Assembly (NCBI GenBank): GCA_028023455.1
Contig: JAQFVV010000182.1
Coordinates: 622,001 to 686,000 of the forward strand
Direction: 5' to 3'
DNA: 64,000 bases
Source of the DNA: Epiperipatus broadwayi
Taxonomy: Eukaryota > Onychophora > Udeonychophora > Euonychophora > Peripatidae
Part shown: positions 24,250 through 37,749 of the stretch, in pieces
How positions within the stretch are numbered: the first letter of the stretch is position 1
Layout: each line of letters begins with the position of its first letter
Program-made: the position numbers and the translations under genes
Notes under the pieces: generated by a model
Told to the model about the DNA's origin: nothing
Databases searched by the model: none
The model's input: only the letters and a program-made list of their open reading frames with translations

Positions 24250-26900
24250 AAGTATAAAACTATTTCCATATCATCATTATTATCATTGTCAATCCACTGC
24301 AGAATGAAGTTCTCTTCAAATTCAATCCACCTTCTCCGATCTCTATCCTCTTTTCTCCACATCACCCCTGCACACTTTCTTTTTTCATTCATCCATTTTA
24401 CATGTAATCTCTTTCTGGGGTTTTGATAATCTCTTAGAATCCAATTTAAGATTTCAATCGCCCATCTATTACTATCTTTTCTAGCAATATGTCCAGCCCA
24501 ACTTCACCTCAGTCTTTTATCTTTCAATAATGTCAGTGATACTTGTTTATTCTCTTACCCATGTATTATGTTTTTGATTTCTTCTTGTTACTTCTAACAT
24601 GCATCTCTCTATACTTTTTTGAGTGGTCTGATCTCTCTGTATTGCTCTTCTATTAAGTGTCCAAGTCTCAGATCCATAAGTAAAGACTAGTGAAACATAT
24701 TTATTTAACATCTTCTTTTTCAAACTCATAGGCATATTTCCTTTTAGTATTAAGTTATTTCTACTAAAAGCCATCCAACCAAGTTTAACTCTATTATCAA
24801 TTTCAACCATTATTTTTCCATCTGTAGTAATGATCTGATCAAGTTATTTGTCAATGTTAATTTCTAATTCATCATAATCAATCTTTATTTTCATCTTTTG
24901 AAAAAATCCATTGAACAATACATTTGTTTTTTAACATTTACCTTTATTCTTACTTTCTTATTTTCATGTGATAATTCTTGCATCATTTCCTGAAGCTTCG
25001 AAGCATTATTTGCAAAAACAACTATATCATCTGCAAAATCTAAATGACTTAAATAATCTCCATTTACATTTGCATCTTTAGCTTCCCATTTTAATTAACA
25101 AAATATTTTTTATAGCACTGCTGTAAAAAGTTTTGGAAATATGGAATTACCCTGTCTTATACCCTTTTCAATGTTAATCTTCCTAGTATCATTATGTAAT
25201 CTAATTGTTTCTGTTGCATTTTTATAAATATTCTTTGGAATATGATAATATTCTGGGTCTATACCTTGATAATCTAATGCATTAGTCATTGAAAAAATGC
25301 TTATAGAATCAAATTCCTTTTCATAATCTACAAGTCCAAAGCATAATAGCAACTCATATTCATTAGTCCTTTCTATAACATCTCTCAATACATAGATATT
25401 ATCTACTGTATTAAAACCACTTTTAAATCTAGCTTGTTCTCTTGGTTGAAATCCAACATTCTCTGTAGACGAGTTGTAATTATCTTGGTAAAAATTTTGT
25501 ATAAAAGTGATAAAAGACTGATAGGTCTGTAATTTCTAATATCTTCTTTAACACCTTTTTTAAATATTCATATTAATACTTTATTTTTCCAATTATCTGG
25601 TATACCTTTATTATTTAAACCTTTGGTATATAACTTTGCTAAAAAAATTATATTTTTTCACCTGTTTCTTTTGTTATATTGATTATATTTCCATCATTAC
25701 TGGAGCTATTCCCTTTTTAGTAAATTTAATTGCATGTCTCACTTCTTCATTTAAAATCCTGGGCAATTCAGAACAAAGAATAGGTGTAGGAGATACTTGT
25801 TTTTTATTACTATATAATTTTTGTTAGAACTCTTCTACCCATTTCATAATCTGATCTCTCTTTTTAGTAATAGTTTCATTTTTTTTATTGCAGATATAAG
25901 TTTCCTACCAATACTAAAATATTGTTGTTTTACACTCTTGAGACTTTTATTGTCTTCTACAGCTTTTTTTGCTAGTTTACAATTATACTTTCATATATTA
26001 TTATCAACTCTTTTTGACATCATTTTAAAGAATTTGAGATATTCAATCCTTCTTAATGTGTCATTTTTATATATCTTCATATCCCTTCATTTTTTCATAA
26101 ATTTGCAGACTCAGTGGAAAATTTATTGGTTAATTGCTGTTTTTTTTTTCTACCAGTTTGCTTTGTTAGTTTTTAAAAGTATATCTGTTATTTTCCTATT
26201 TATTTCATTTAAATCTGAACCATGTTCAAAATCTACTAATACTTGAAAACGATTTGCAAGTTCTAATTTAAATTCATTAAAATATTTCTGAAGATTAGGA
26301 ATATTAACTGTAAATATTGTTTTTCTTAATAATTTTTGTCTCTCTAGGTTTACATATATCTTACATCTTAATAATTGATGATCACTTCCTGTGTTGAATT
26401 TATTAAGACATTACAATCTTAAAATATGTATTTTCTATTAGTCAAAATATAATCCAATTCTCCTGTACTTTCATTTGCATGCTTCCATGTCCATTTCCTT
26501 TTAACATTTTTTTAAAAAAAAGAATTCATAATAAAAAAAAAATTTCTTTTTTTGCAAATTCTATAAAACTATGTCCTCTCTCATTTCTATTACTATTACC
26601 AAATTTACATACAGCACTTTCATCTTTCATTTCTTTACCAATTTTAGCATTAAAGTTTTCCATAACAATTTTAAAATATCATTTAGTCTGTTCAACATCC
26701 ACATAAAAATCTTCTACTACTTCATCACTATGAGAACTTATTGGGGCATAAACAAAAAAATCTGCATTTTGTATTTGTTATTAAGTTGAATAACTAATTT
26801 TACCACTTTATCTGATACATCATCAATCTCCACCATATTGTTTTTTCACTTTTTATTTATAATGAATATACTCACTTGTATTTCCCATACTTGTTCCTTT
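24250..26900 (-). pseudogene. RTE-type LINE (endonuclease-reverse transcriptase), decayed
   Basis: Translating the minus strand gives fragments of one ORF in the correct order, split by stops and frameshifts. (1) Endonuclease: FNAKIGKE at 26607-26665, equivalent to the DFNAxIG motif, with the C-terminal part near 26470. (2) Linker with NTGSDHQLL (about 26390) and NKSLKSVKQ (about 25955). (3) RT: motif A VDYEKEFDSI (about 25310-25340), motif B RQGNSIFPKLF (about 25135-25165), and the catalytic FADD box at 25026-25037. (4) C-terminus: GNMPMSLKKKMLNKYVSLVF, TYGSETWTL, VREKT and, near 24280-24350, WRKEDRDRRRW... ILQW. This domain order and wording are typical of the RTE clade common in molluscs and arthropods. 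It is dead: many stops, and motif B has Asn for the usual Asp. Plus-strand ORFs across 25.6-26.8 kb are antisense shadows. Confidence 0.85.
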
Positions 26901-29325
26901 GTAGTAGAATACAACTAAAAATATATTTGGCAATAATATTACTAGAGAAACCATCAATTACTTTTGATAGATCCTAATGCTAAATAATTTTTTACTCTAA
27001 TACTCAAAAACAGTTTTTGTTTTATGTTTAGATTAATTAGAAATAAAAGGAGGTTGAAGATCTTTTATTTCTAACCCGAGTTATTTTATGGATTTAAACC
27101 CAGTTAGCTATTTTTATAAGTACGATGACTTAAAAAATTCATTTTTTCTCTTGACATTCTCTAAATAATAATTCATCCTCTAGAAAGTTATTTGAGTTAC
27201 ATTAAATATTTTCATGAGTTTATTATGATATAAACAAAACTAAAGTATAGGACTATTTCCATGAAAATGACTAGAAATACGTTTAGCAGTGATGTTTCTA
27301 GAAAACCATCAATTAGACTAAACAACTTTTTACTCTAATACAACACTTTATATTATTTATGTCATAATAAATCTATTAAAATATTTAATCTAATATACAT
27401 ATAAAGAGAGAAAGAGAGAGCTAGAGTAAAATATTTTTTAATATAAATAATACTACATGACAAAAATCTGTACTACATCCCCTCATAAAAAATTTAAATA
27501 AAATAAATTATTCACTGCTAAGACAAAAAACCTCTCCAACACTTCCATAGAATAATATATTACTCATTGGCATGCTAGTTGCAAGATGATGAAAATTTGA
27601 GAGTTTCTCATACCTTGCTCACCTTTTAACTAAAAGTACTGGATGGTTTTACTGTGTTGGCTATGAGTGAGCTTTTTGAAAAAAATCTAAATCTGATTGG
27701 AACTTAAAATATTTTGAATTTACTTTGCCTTAATCTTCATATTATATTCCCTCTGTATTTTAGAAACAAACATACTTTTCAATAAATATAATGATTCACA
27801 ATATTATTATGAACTTTTCATTATTTTCAACACAAAAACAAAATTGTAATTTTGTTTTATTATTATATGTAGAATTATAAGCAATTTAATTTTTTAAAAA
27901 TCCTTTATATTAAGTTTCTAGAATTTTATTTTATTCTCACTTAAAAGGTGTCATTATTATTTATTTTAAACACTTGCATTGGAATAAAAATATATCTTTA
28001 ATAGCAATGTGGTTATAAATAAATAGTATTTTAAATAAATTACACTTCTTAAAAGAAGTATGTTAATAGCTCTTAAAATGCATTTAAACTAATTAGGTCT
28101 TTTCAAATAAAGTCATACCATTGACAATATATATTGATTTATGTTACACATCTTTTACCTGTGTGTTTGAAATGGTGCATGAGTAGAAAAAAATATAAAA
28201 ATATTATAAATGTATTTAAACTTTATTAAATTTAAAGCATATATCTAGGATTATATAAAATATGATAATTTCTAACCTAATAAAAATAATTAGCATTTAT
28301 ATATTTAAACCAGTAAACAGGATTAAGATCATCATGGAGAGTTTTGCATTTATATATTTATTGAAAAATGATTATTATGAACAAGTATTTAAAAATATAT
28401 ACAACTTATAAAATGCATTTATATTATATACATCAATAAAAGCTAAACTAGATAATATTTGAAGAGTTATATGAGTCTTGGCCTAAATGAAAAAATCTGG
28501 ATGGTTGACATGCATCTTAGATGCCATTAGTATGTTTTTTTCTTTGCATCTATAGCCATATATTGAAATATAAGAACTTATAATTGATATTTTAACATAT
28601 CAATAGATAGGTAAAAATATAAAAATTATTATATTATCTGATAATATAAGGAATAAATTTATATTAAATGAAAAGTAATTAAATTGCATTATCATCTGGT
28701 ATTTACTTATAATAAGCTTACAATAAGTGGCAGTAGAGTACAGAGGAGAGAAATAAGTTTAAAGAAATCTTATTGTTATTTGATGCAAGAAAAGAAATTT
28801 TAGAAATTGGAGTAAAAAGGAAAAAATGATAAAAGGACTTGGACCAGAGATGCTGTTATGTGATATTATAGAGAAAATATTGAACACTTAATTTTGATGT
28901 AGGATATTAAAAGATAATCATGATAAATTATTAGAAAGTATTAGAAACATTTAAAGCAAATTTAAGTGAAAGGATAAGAAAATTGAAAAACAAATGAAAT
29001 GGCTTTTATTAAAAATAGGGGGGAAAATAATCCACAGTTATTAAAATAATTAGGTAATAAGGAGTAATAAGTGAGTGAATTTATTGTGTTGTAGAATGAT
29101 TTTAGAGGAAGAGAAGATTTAACTTTGATATTATGATTTCTGGCCATATGGCCTATGCACAGAAGGATTTTGTTTAAGAAGAAATGATTTTATATTACCC
29201 CATGCCTTTATTAATACAATAAGCTTTAAGAGTCAAATAGTGTGTTGGTATAACATTTTTAATCAAGTTCTAACCTAATAAAGAATGGTAGTGTTTGTTA
29301 TAATATGGGTACTTATTAGATAAAG
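26901..29325. other. AT-rich noncoding DNA with an imperfect duplication
   Basis: A phrase with GA(A)ACCATCAATTA and TTTTTTACTCTAATAC occurs at about 26942-26997 and again at about 27290-27345, about 350 bp apart. The first copy lies at the 5' edge of the RTE remnant. Nothing else bounded was found. Confidence 0.45.
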
Positions 29326-29330
29326 ATGTA

Positions 29331-29331
29331 T

Positions 29332-29369
<38 letters not shown>
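29331..29369. repeat. (TA)n(TG)n microsatellite
   Basis: A pure TATATA tract passes into TGTGTG. Simple dinucleotide repeat. Confidence 0.95.
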
Positions 29370-29859
29370 ATAAAATGTATTCTAACAAGTATGTAGACCA
29401 CTGTCACCTATTATGGTCATAATTCTTTGATACAAAACAATATTTGTTAATTTTCTAAGTCAGGCTTTTGATACAGCCAAAGCATGATATATATATAAAA
29501 TTTTAAGTAATTACATTTATATAATTTAATTGTTTTTTTGTTTTTTTTTTAATTTTAATTGGCAGTGCATTTTAAAGTAAATTACTTCACAGATTTATTT
29601 AATAACAAAGCAAATTTTGTGTGTGCTATTGTGTTATTTAAAACTTATGTTCATTAAAATAATATCCAAAAAATTGTGTAATTTAATTATTGATATTTTC
29701 ATTTTTTGATTTAACTGCCACTAAGTGCAAAATTTTAAAGCAATCCTTATTGCAAATGATAGTAGATCTAAACACACAAGAAAAAAAGAAAAGAACAGAA
29801 ATAATAAGATAATTAATCAAACAGCTCTGTTTTTTTATACAAAATTACAATAGTTATAT

Positions 29860-30025
29860 ATATATAAAATAAATAAAATATCCGTTAATTAAAAACAATA
29901 TTGTAATTATAATTGAAATAAAAATTTTAACGGTTTATAAACAATTAAAAACAATCTTAAAATCCGCAGAAGTACTTTCGGTTACTTTCTAACCTGTCTC
30001 AACTGCCATTAAATTCAAAAACCAA
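29860..30025 (+). repeat. R4 repeat, isolated copy
   Basis: Carries AAATAAAATATCCGTTAATT, TTTAACGGTTTATAAAC, GCAGAAGTACTTTCGGTTA and CAACTGCCATTAAATTCAAA in the order of the R4 units at 18.7-19.7 kb. A short non-R4 GC-richer stretch with CCAAAAGCGGAAGCAAACG follows. Confidence 0.7.
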
Positions 30026-30699
30026 AAGCGGAAGCAAACGTCATCAATTCAAACTCCACGAATCTCGTATATATATATATATAATGATATTCTTATTCGA
30101 TATCTGTATTTCTTCGAAGTTATATACGTAATCTTGTAATTAAATATTAATAAATACTGTATTTGTTAATAATTAATTCCAAGATTATATATATAATAAA
30201 CTCATTACATGGTACAAATGTAATATGTATAATGCAATATCTGTATATTTAAATTCACAAACAATTATATGATTTAAAATCTCTGTGCTTTTAGACCTTG
30301 TTAATGATGTTTGCAGCTGTTAAAGTGTATCATCTTTATAGCTCATTATAGTTCTATTCTTGTTTGATCACTAAAAACTTAAATGCAATAAGCACTCAGG
30401 ATTATGATTGTTTTCATAGGTTCCACATTTTCAAATGATGTATAAGCCCTTAAATATCATTTGTTATAACTTAATAGTAAGAAAATATGCCAATAAAATA
30501 TAACTTTATTATTTATTTTCAGATTATTTCAAGATTTGTAATACATATTAATCTCACAACTATTTTAAGTATTTCAAATGCAATAAATCTTCATTAACCA
30601 AAATTACTGTTTTTCAAAATATTAAAAAGTGAAAGTTTATTAAATGATAATGATTACAATAACACTTGAAAATTATTTAAACTATAACTAAAATCAATA
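30026..30699. other. AT-rich noncoding DNA
   Basis: No recognised feature. Lies between the R4 copy and the decayed Gag. Confidence 0.5.
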
Positions 30700-32500
30700 T
30701 TAAATTCAAGAAATCGAAAATCGAACTCCAAACAGTAAAGGCTGAATTAACAGTTAACTTGGAAGGATCAAACCTGAAATTAGCGTCACGTTAAGTAAGT
30801 TAGAGGAAAGTAATCAAGAATTCCATAATAAATTGGAAGTTAGGTTTAATTAATTTCAGCATGAATTTTCAATATATCATAATGAGTCAAAAACTGAATT
30901 TACAGAATTTAGAAAGGCTCAGATTAAAACTGAAAATGGATTAAAGAAATAGAAGCTGAATGCAAAAAATCATAATTGGAATCCCAAAATTTTCAGAAAT
31001 AATTAATAGCAGAGCATAAAATCCTACATGATAAACTTACACATTTTTAATAAGAAATGGCAAACTTGTATTAAACTTTTAAACTTGAAGTTCATCAAGA
31101 ATTGGAAATGATGAATCACAAACAAAAAGAAGTTATCATGAAAAAGTTGAAAAACCAATTTAAATGCATCATCAGCAAATTTAAATCTGCCAAGACTAAA
31201 CTGCAAAAACAATTTTGAGATCATCTCGAAAGGGATGAACACATGCTACTTTTAAATGAATAGATAACATTGAAATGAGGATTAAAGATGATAACATTGA
31301 AGACCAAGGAGAAAATACAGATAAGGAGATAAATAATTAAACTAAGAATTTTTATAATACTGAAGAATTTAGACAGGCAATAATGTTAACAATAGATAAT
31401 TTCAAACAAGAGTTATTAATACTAATTTAATTAAAATAAATAAAAATCATCAATTAAGAATTAATCGAGATATAGAAAATAATAATGACCAGATTAGGAA
31501 ATTGTGGAAAAAGATTTGCAACAAAATTGAACAAATATTGTTAGGAAATAATCTTAAAGAACTACAGAATGTTCAGATGAAACTGAATTCAAATAATAAA
31601 GGTAAAAATAAAACTATAAAAAATTAGTTTATAGAGAAAATGAAAGAGTTGAATATTAGAGAAAATTGTACAGGGCATCAATCAGATAAAAATATGCCAA
31701 TACTTCTTAAAACTAATACAGAAAAGTTAGATGTGAATGAATATTTGTGTCTAGCAGACTCGGATATTTCTCACTTTATTTATATTAAAATTATTAAAGT
31801 GAAATATGATGAGAACCCCATGGAATATTTGAGAACATTGGAATTATTCATGCTAAATATGATGACAGAAACAGAAAAGATATCAATAGCAGTTCATCCT
31901 CTAGTCACAGTTGCCAGAGCTTGGTGAATGTCACTATTAAAATCACCTCAAACATATTCTAAGTTTTAAAAAAAGCTGATTAATTATTTTTAAAAAGAAG
32001 AGAGACAAGATTCCACATGGCACAAAATATACTAAGAAAAATACAGCTTTGGTAAAGACAGTATGGTCCAATTTTTTAGCAACAAGTAGTGAGCTTAAAG
32101 GCCATAACTGCTCTTCATCTGTCAGAATCAGCAATTGTAAAGATAACATGACAGAACTTACCCAATCACATCAAAACCATACTAATCAGAAACAAGTGTT
32201 GTACCATGGAGAAAGTTTTAGATTTTTGGGGAACTTTAGAAGTAAGTAATAATTCAGTGAAAGGATACTAAAACTGAAAAAAAATCATAATTACACAGTA
32301 CCCAATAGAAGATTGAGTGATATAAAAATTAAAGATAAAGTTGCAACATGAGATAGAAATAGAACTAATCACCAAATAACAAGGCAAAACCCATACAATG
32401 AGTCCAGCACAGAAACATCTGAAGACATAATAGCAAATAGGGATTTTTTGAAAAACAGATTCCATAAAGGCCCAGGATATCAAAGGGAAAACAAGACACT
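30700..32500 (+). pseudogene. Decayed LTR-retrotransposon Gag with long coiled coil
   Basis: The plus strand carries a string of Lys/Glu/Gln/Asn-rich segments interrupted by stops (30.72-31.63 kb), as expected for a long coiled coil. A 95-codon open frame at 31640-31927 follows. Its C-terminal half reads NPMEYLRTLELFMLNMMTET then EKISIAVHPL... ARAW, which matches the N-terminal capsid helix pattern of Ty3/gypsy-like Gag proteins. The frame ends exactly where a second Trp is expected (AKEWW in the related copy at 44.3 kb): TGG has become TGA. After it, SPQTYSKF and EERQDST parallel YSRYRN and YEE..EAIRYQD in the other copy. No zinc knuckle, protease, RT or integrase is visible nearby, and no flanking LTR pair was identified. 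It is a pseudogene, related to but diverged from the minus-strand copy. Confidence 0.6.
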
Positions 32501-35500
32501 ATTTAGAAAGCAGATCCTTATACTGTAGCCATAGACATAATGATGAAATCATCATACAAACTATTAGAGGAAAATATTTGTTATATTGTATCCAGAGTTT
32601 ATATTTAAAATAATTTAAAGGTTGATTATGTTAATCTAGACTTGTATAAATTGTATCTTACAAAAGATTTATTATTTTTACATGTGCAATAAGGATGAAA
32701 CTTATAACATTTATGTTAGTATTTCTCATTATTTTAAGGGCTCATATTTAAATATTTAAGCTTCCATTATAAGGAAATGATCTTACAATTTCATAAATCC
32801 CATATTTATGGCATTTTTATAGGATATCACCATTTAATCATTTGGTTGTTCAATTAAACTTAGCTATATTGTATAGATGTAATTGATGACCAGTTATTTA
32901 GTTATTTAATTTCAAGGTATAAATATACTTAGTTCAACTTTAAACATTATTAAAAAATATTAATTTGAAGAAATCAGTACTTCGTATTTTATTGGAAAAG
33001 GATCCAATTTAACTTATTTATTTCTGTGCATTATATGATCTGAATTAGTTCAAGTAGTCCTACTTATTGGGCTAGTTAAATAAATTACTCATTCCAAATA
33101 TAATATTAGTTAGGTCACAAAGTAGGATTAATTTGTATTAGTCTTATTGTAGTTTAGAGCAATATAATTTGTTTGTTTTAAGGTAGTGTTTATCCTGACC
33201 TAATTTAGAAAGTTTTTTTTATATAAACTTAGTTAAAGTGAACTATTTTTTCCCAACAAAAGGTAGATTATATCATGAATTTTTTAATTTTTATGAGAGC
33301 CCATACAGGATAATAAGGTGGGTAGGTGAAAATGCACATGTAATCAATAGACTTAATATACCTAAAGAAATATACAATGCCTGCAGCCTAAGACCTTTGC
33401 ACATTAATGAACAATAAATGATAAATAGTTAATATATATAAATTAAAATAATAGTAGCATATTCTAATTAATTAAATAAGAACTAATTTCTGAAAATAGA
33501 GTCCACTTTCTAGTTAAGAAAATTATTTTGAAAAGTACTGCTGATAGAAAGTTTACTTATGGTAAATTAGCAAGGAAACTCACTAAAGGGAAAACAATTA
33601 GATAGGCATAGTGATTTATTAAGTGTACATGGGACATTGTTTTCTTTAAGTGAAAGGATATATAGCAATATGCCTATTTCTAGATTTGCACATTAACACA
33701 TTTAAAAAGTATATTTATGTTATGTTACTTTATTTTATTTTAAACAGTCATTTACCTATTGTTTATTTATTTTCATTTATAAACTAATTAATTCATATTT
33801 TATCTCAGAACATTTATTTTAAAATATTTTCAATTTTAATAAATATTAAAGAAAAGAAAAATGACTATAATTTAAAATATAATCAGTAAATGTATTTACA
33901 ATAGTTGTATGCAGTAACTTAATTAAGATTAGTAAATAAAAATAAATCTTTACAAATTCACTGTATTAATTTTTATATAAGATTAAATAATTTATATTTT
34001 TCATTAATCTCTAAAAATTCTAAAACACAATTTTTACATGTGTGTACACCTATTCAAAATTTTCTAGAAAAAGACAATTAAACAATATAATCTTGGTCAT
34101 TCTAGAATTCTTATAAAATGTGTACATGGAAAAATAATAGGAAAGTGTCTTAATAAGAAAATATAGAATTAAAAAGTTATTTAACACTTGAATGAACTGC
34201 CACCAACATCAGATATTTTCTTAATAATTCTCATTCTACTTCAGACATCAACATGCATTGCTGGAAAGCTGAAGTAGAAAAGGTCATATGTCCTGACCCT
34301 TTCGCAAACCCTGTTTATATTATTGAATTCCTTATGCATTTGTAAAATTAGCTGTCACCATGCTATAATAAACATGTTTATAAAGTTTATAACTTTTATT
34401 TTGCAAAATGTATATTTTTAAAACATTTTGGGAGAAAGAAAGCTATTCATTGGAAAATAAAGTTATTCTGTCTTTGTTATACCAGAATCCTTAGAAAGAA
34501 TTTATTTACCTTTTTTCAGACTGATTGAGTAAGAATTTCCCAGGAGATTGCATCAACCTGCTAAAAATGCAAGGACAATTAACCCAGACTGAGCTGAAAC
34601 AATAACCTAAAGCAAATTTGGCCATTACTTATGTTAAGCTTCTCTGGTCATAGAAATTCCAAGATAAAGAACTGGACTTTTAAAAAACTTTCCAAAAATT
34701 AATAATTACTTGATATATATTTTGTATAAATTTTATGCCTGCATTTTTACTATTATTTTTGGAGCTTTTGGAGATATATATTCCATGCACAGGTAATATA
34801 AAATTTAAATAATATATAATTTTATATATCTTTATGGGCACATACATCCAATATATGCATTTGAATGAGTGAGTAGGTAGTTAGTCTATCTATTATTTAC
34901 TGTAACCAGTTGTCAAAAATAGCTGCATTAAAAATAATTAAATAGTTAGCAGCATGCTCCTCAAGTTTAAGTATAGAATTATTTAAGTAATGAGAAAAAT
35001 ATTTAATTTTCTTATGCATATTTTTTATAATGGGTCTTCATTTAACTAAATATTTCAAGTCCTAGAGTGATACTATGAAAATTTTCAAACACTACATTTG
35101 TTAAATAATATGATTTTAATATGGGAATGGAGAGAAAACCATAAAAAACTGCAAACAAGTTTTTTTTTCTCGCTTTGCAGTAGTTATTATTAATTAGTAG
35201 TTTTTAATTTAAACTATGAAAATGTACTGAGAAAAAAATAATTTTCTCTTTTTTGCAAATTATTTAATAAATATTAATTTTAACCTTTTAAGAAACAAAG
35301 TTTTATATTTGAAGTATTTTTAAAAAGAAAAAAATAAGATTTTAATAGATTTGGTAATTTTTTATTATTTTTTTTCTCTTTATCTCTCTTCATTACAGAA
35401 AATCAAATCAGTGTGATTAAGTGATTATATTGATTTTTTTTTTTGCGAAAAAAATTTTTTAATTAGAAAAAAATACCAAGAATTTTATGGTGCTAATTTA

Positions 35501-35738
35501 AGTTTGTGACTTGTTTTCAATGTCTATGATTAAGGGGGGGGAATAGCTAAGCAAAGATATTTGTAAAAATTTACCTAATTGGTTGTTATAAAGTTATCAA
35601 GCTAGGGACAGATTGTGATTAACTTGTAGGCAAGATTGTTCTAGAAAATAATGGAAGTGTGACTAAGTCAGAAAACCAAAGTGTCTGGTGAGAAGAAAAT
35701 ATTCATAACTTAGCTGTTGAAGAGAGAGCAGTCAAGTA
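32501..35738. other. AT-rich noncoding DNA
   Basis: The first kilobase might still contain LTR sequence of the preceding Gag element, but I cannot define ends. A slightly GC-richer patch at 34200-34330 has no recognised identity. A short phrase around 35713-35742 (AGCTGTTGAAGAGAGAGCAG) recurs beyond the following MITE. Confidence 0.45.
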
Positions 35739-36511
35739 TTAATCTTTCAACTGCCTGACTCATAAAAAAATGAGTAGATTTGACATCACTCTAAATTGGC
35801 TACTTTTTATCTCATGTATACATATTATATGTCATTCGAAAGAAAATCAAAAGTTCTGTAAGATGGTGCCCTCTTCAGAATTATTTTACAAGTAAAAAAT
35901 CAATAAAAATGACCATATATGTCAAACAAAACCAAAGCATTGCCTCCTCATCACCTTTTCTTGAATCTTATTGGCTGTCCAACTTTTGTCAGAAAGGGAA
36001 ATGGCTGCCAAAAAGTAAAAAGTTACATTCATTTTGATTTTTATTACGAAAATGATAAACGAATGTTTACAACATTTTAAACAATATTTGAATTGAATTA
36101 CAAATTATTATTGATAAAATAATACTAAAAATCAAATTATTTTAGAAAAATAGTTAAGATATTACCAAGAATTATTTATTTATTGCTACATATTTATCAT
36201 AACGTTAAAGTGAAAAAAAAATGATTGCATCAGCAATCTTTTTTGGTTGGTTAAATAGCGGTTACTTTTATTTCACCGCAATTGAATATTTTTTAAATTA
36301 TAAATCAAATTTTATTTTTGAAAAGACTTTCGTTTACTTTCATAATCTGACAAATTAGTAATATACTTTTTACAAATGAAACTAACATATTTATATTATT
36401 AAAAGTGAATCTATTTTAACAATAGATTTTGTTAAAGTTGTGAGTTGGCCAATTAAAAGTTTTGTTTTTAACTCATTCGGCCAATTAAATAATAATCGTT
36501 GAAAGGGTTAA
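35739..36511. mobile_element. piggyBac-like MITE with TTAA target duplication
   Basis: A 765-bp block (35743-36507) is bounded by TTAA at 35739-35742 and 36508-36511. The right end, read inward, starts CCCTTTCAACG. The left end starts TCTTTCAACTGCC. These are imperfect terminal inverted repeats of the CCCTTT type typical of piggyBac. The flank offers an independent check: the phrase AGAGAGAGCAGTCAAGT(A/C)TTAATC occurs just left of the insertion and again intact at 36562-36586, followed by CCA as on the right side. This shows the empty-site sequence. The interior has no transposase ORF, so the element is nonautonomous. Confidence 0.75.
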
Positions 36512-37749
36512 TCCAGCTGCTGAAAAAGACAGCAGAAATTATTCCTAATTTAGCTGTTAAAGAGAGAGCAGTCAAGTCTTAATCCAATTGATAAAGAAGA
36601 AAGAAGCAGAAGTCTTTTTAAGCTATTGCATATAATAGATCTTTTAATCAAGCTTCTATTATACTATGAGTTCAGTTATAAAAAATATTTTTTCAATGAA
36701 AATCATGTGCTAAGTTCAGCTAAAAGTTAGACATCATCTTTCTTCATGTAACCTGCTTTCACTGAAATAAAAATGTAGAGAAGAGGAAATTACTCCTTAA
36801 AATAATCTGGAACTTTGTCTTCAATCAAGAGCATGAGTCTCTATATTTGTTAGTCTCATCTGGAAAATTTATTAAAAGCAAATGGATAAAAATTTTGCTG
36901 TTGTTAACCTGGAAATAAAATACTGCACACCAGAAAAAGAACAAATTAATCACATTCTTATATAGAAGCCTTCAATAATAAAACTCAAGTGAAAGTACTG
37001 GGAATTATAATTGAGAAGAGAAAAAACAAAACCATGATTAAATGTATTTTTGTGTGCATACTGTATTTTTATTAATACTAAAAGAAGAAAATTTTTTATA
37101 TAAAAGTAATAATTTGTTTTTGTAGATATTGATAGTTTTAAATAGTTTCATTAAGTTAATATTTTTGAATTGTGAAACATATTTTTTTAATCGATTTAAT
37201 TTTCTATTAAAAATTATGAAAGAGGTTTGTTTTAGAAAATTTAATTTTTATTAAACTTAAAAATTTTTGTGAAACATTTTCCCCCTAAAAACTTAACAAA
37301 AGTTTAATTAAGCTAAATCCAAGATTGTTATCTTTGATTTTGAAAGTGTTATTTTTCCATCTCTTAGATATTTTAAAGAAATAACTAATTAAAAGTTAAT
37401 TTATGAATAGAAACAACTGATTGATTATAGTTTTTATGGAAATATGTTTTTTGATATAATACATGTTTAAAATTTTATACTATCTTGCAATTTTTTGTTT
37501 ATTGTTAATCAATTAGTTATTAAATAATTGTTTTAAATATATATTTTAGTTTTAGTTTCTTTATTCTATTCAGTTCATCTTTCATAAACTGTAGTATGCT
37601 TGACTTTATTTCATGATAGCTTAATCTTTTCAAATTTTTTTTAATTATCCCAATAAAACTATTTTCTTATAATAGAGTAAACTTAGGAATTATTTAAAGT
37701 GATTTATAATAGGCTGCATTATTTATTTATTTGTGTCTTGCTCACTATA
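36512..37749. other. AT-rich noncoding DNA
   Basis: No recognised feature apart from the duplicated AGAGAGAGCAGTCAAGT phrase near 36562. Confidence 0.5.

Noticed and set aside
25636-26789. Series of hydrophobic plus-strand ORFs (63-141 codons) that look like membrane proteins
   Set aside because: They are antisense to the decayed RTE LINE. Lys/Asn/Glu codons read backwards give Phe/Leu/Ile-rich frames.
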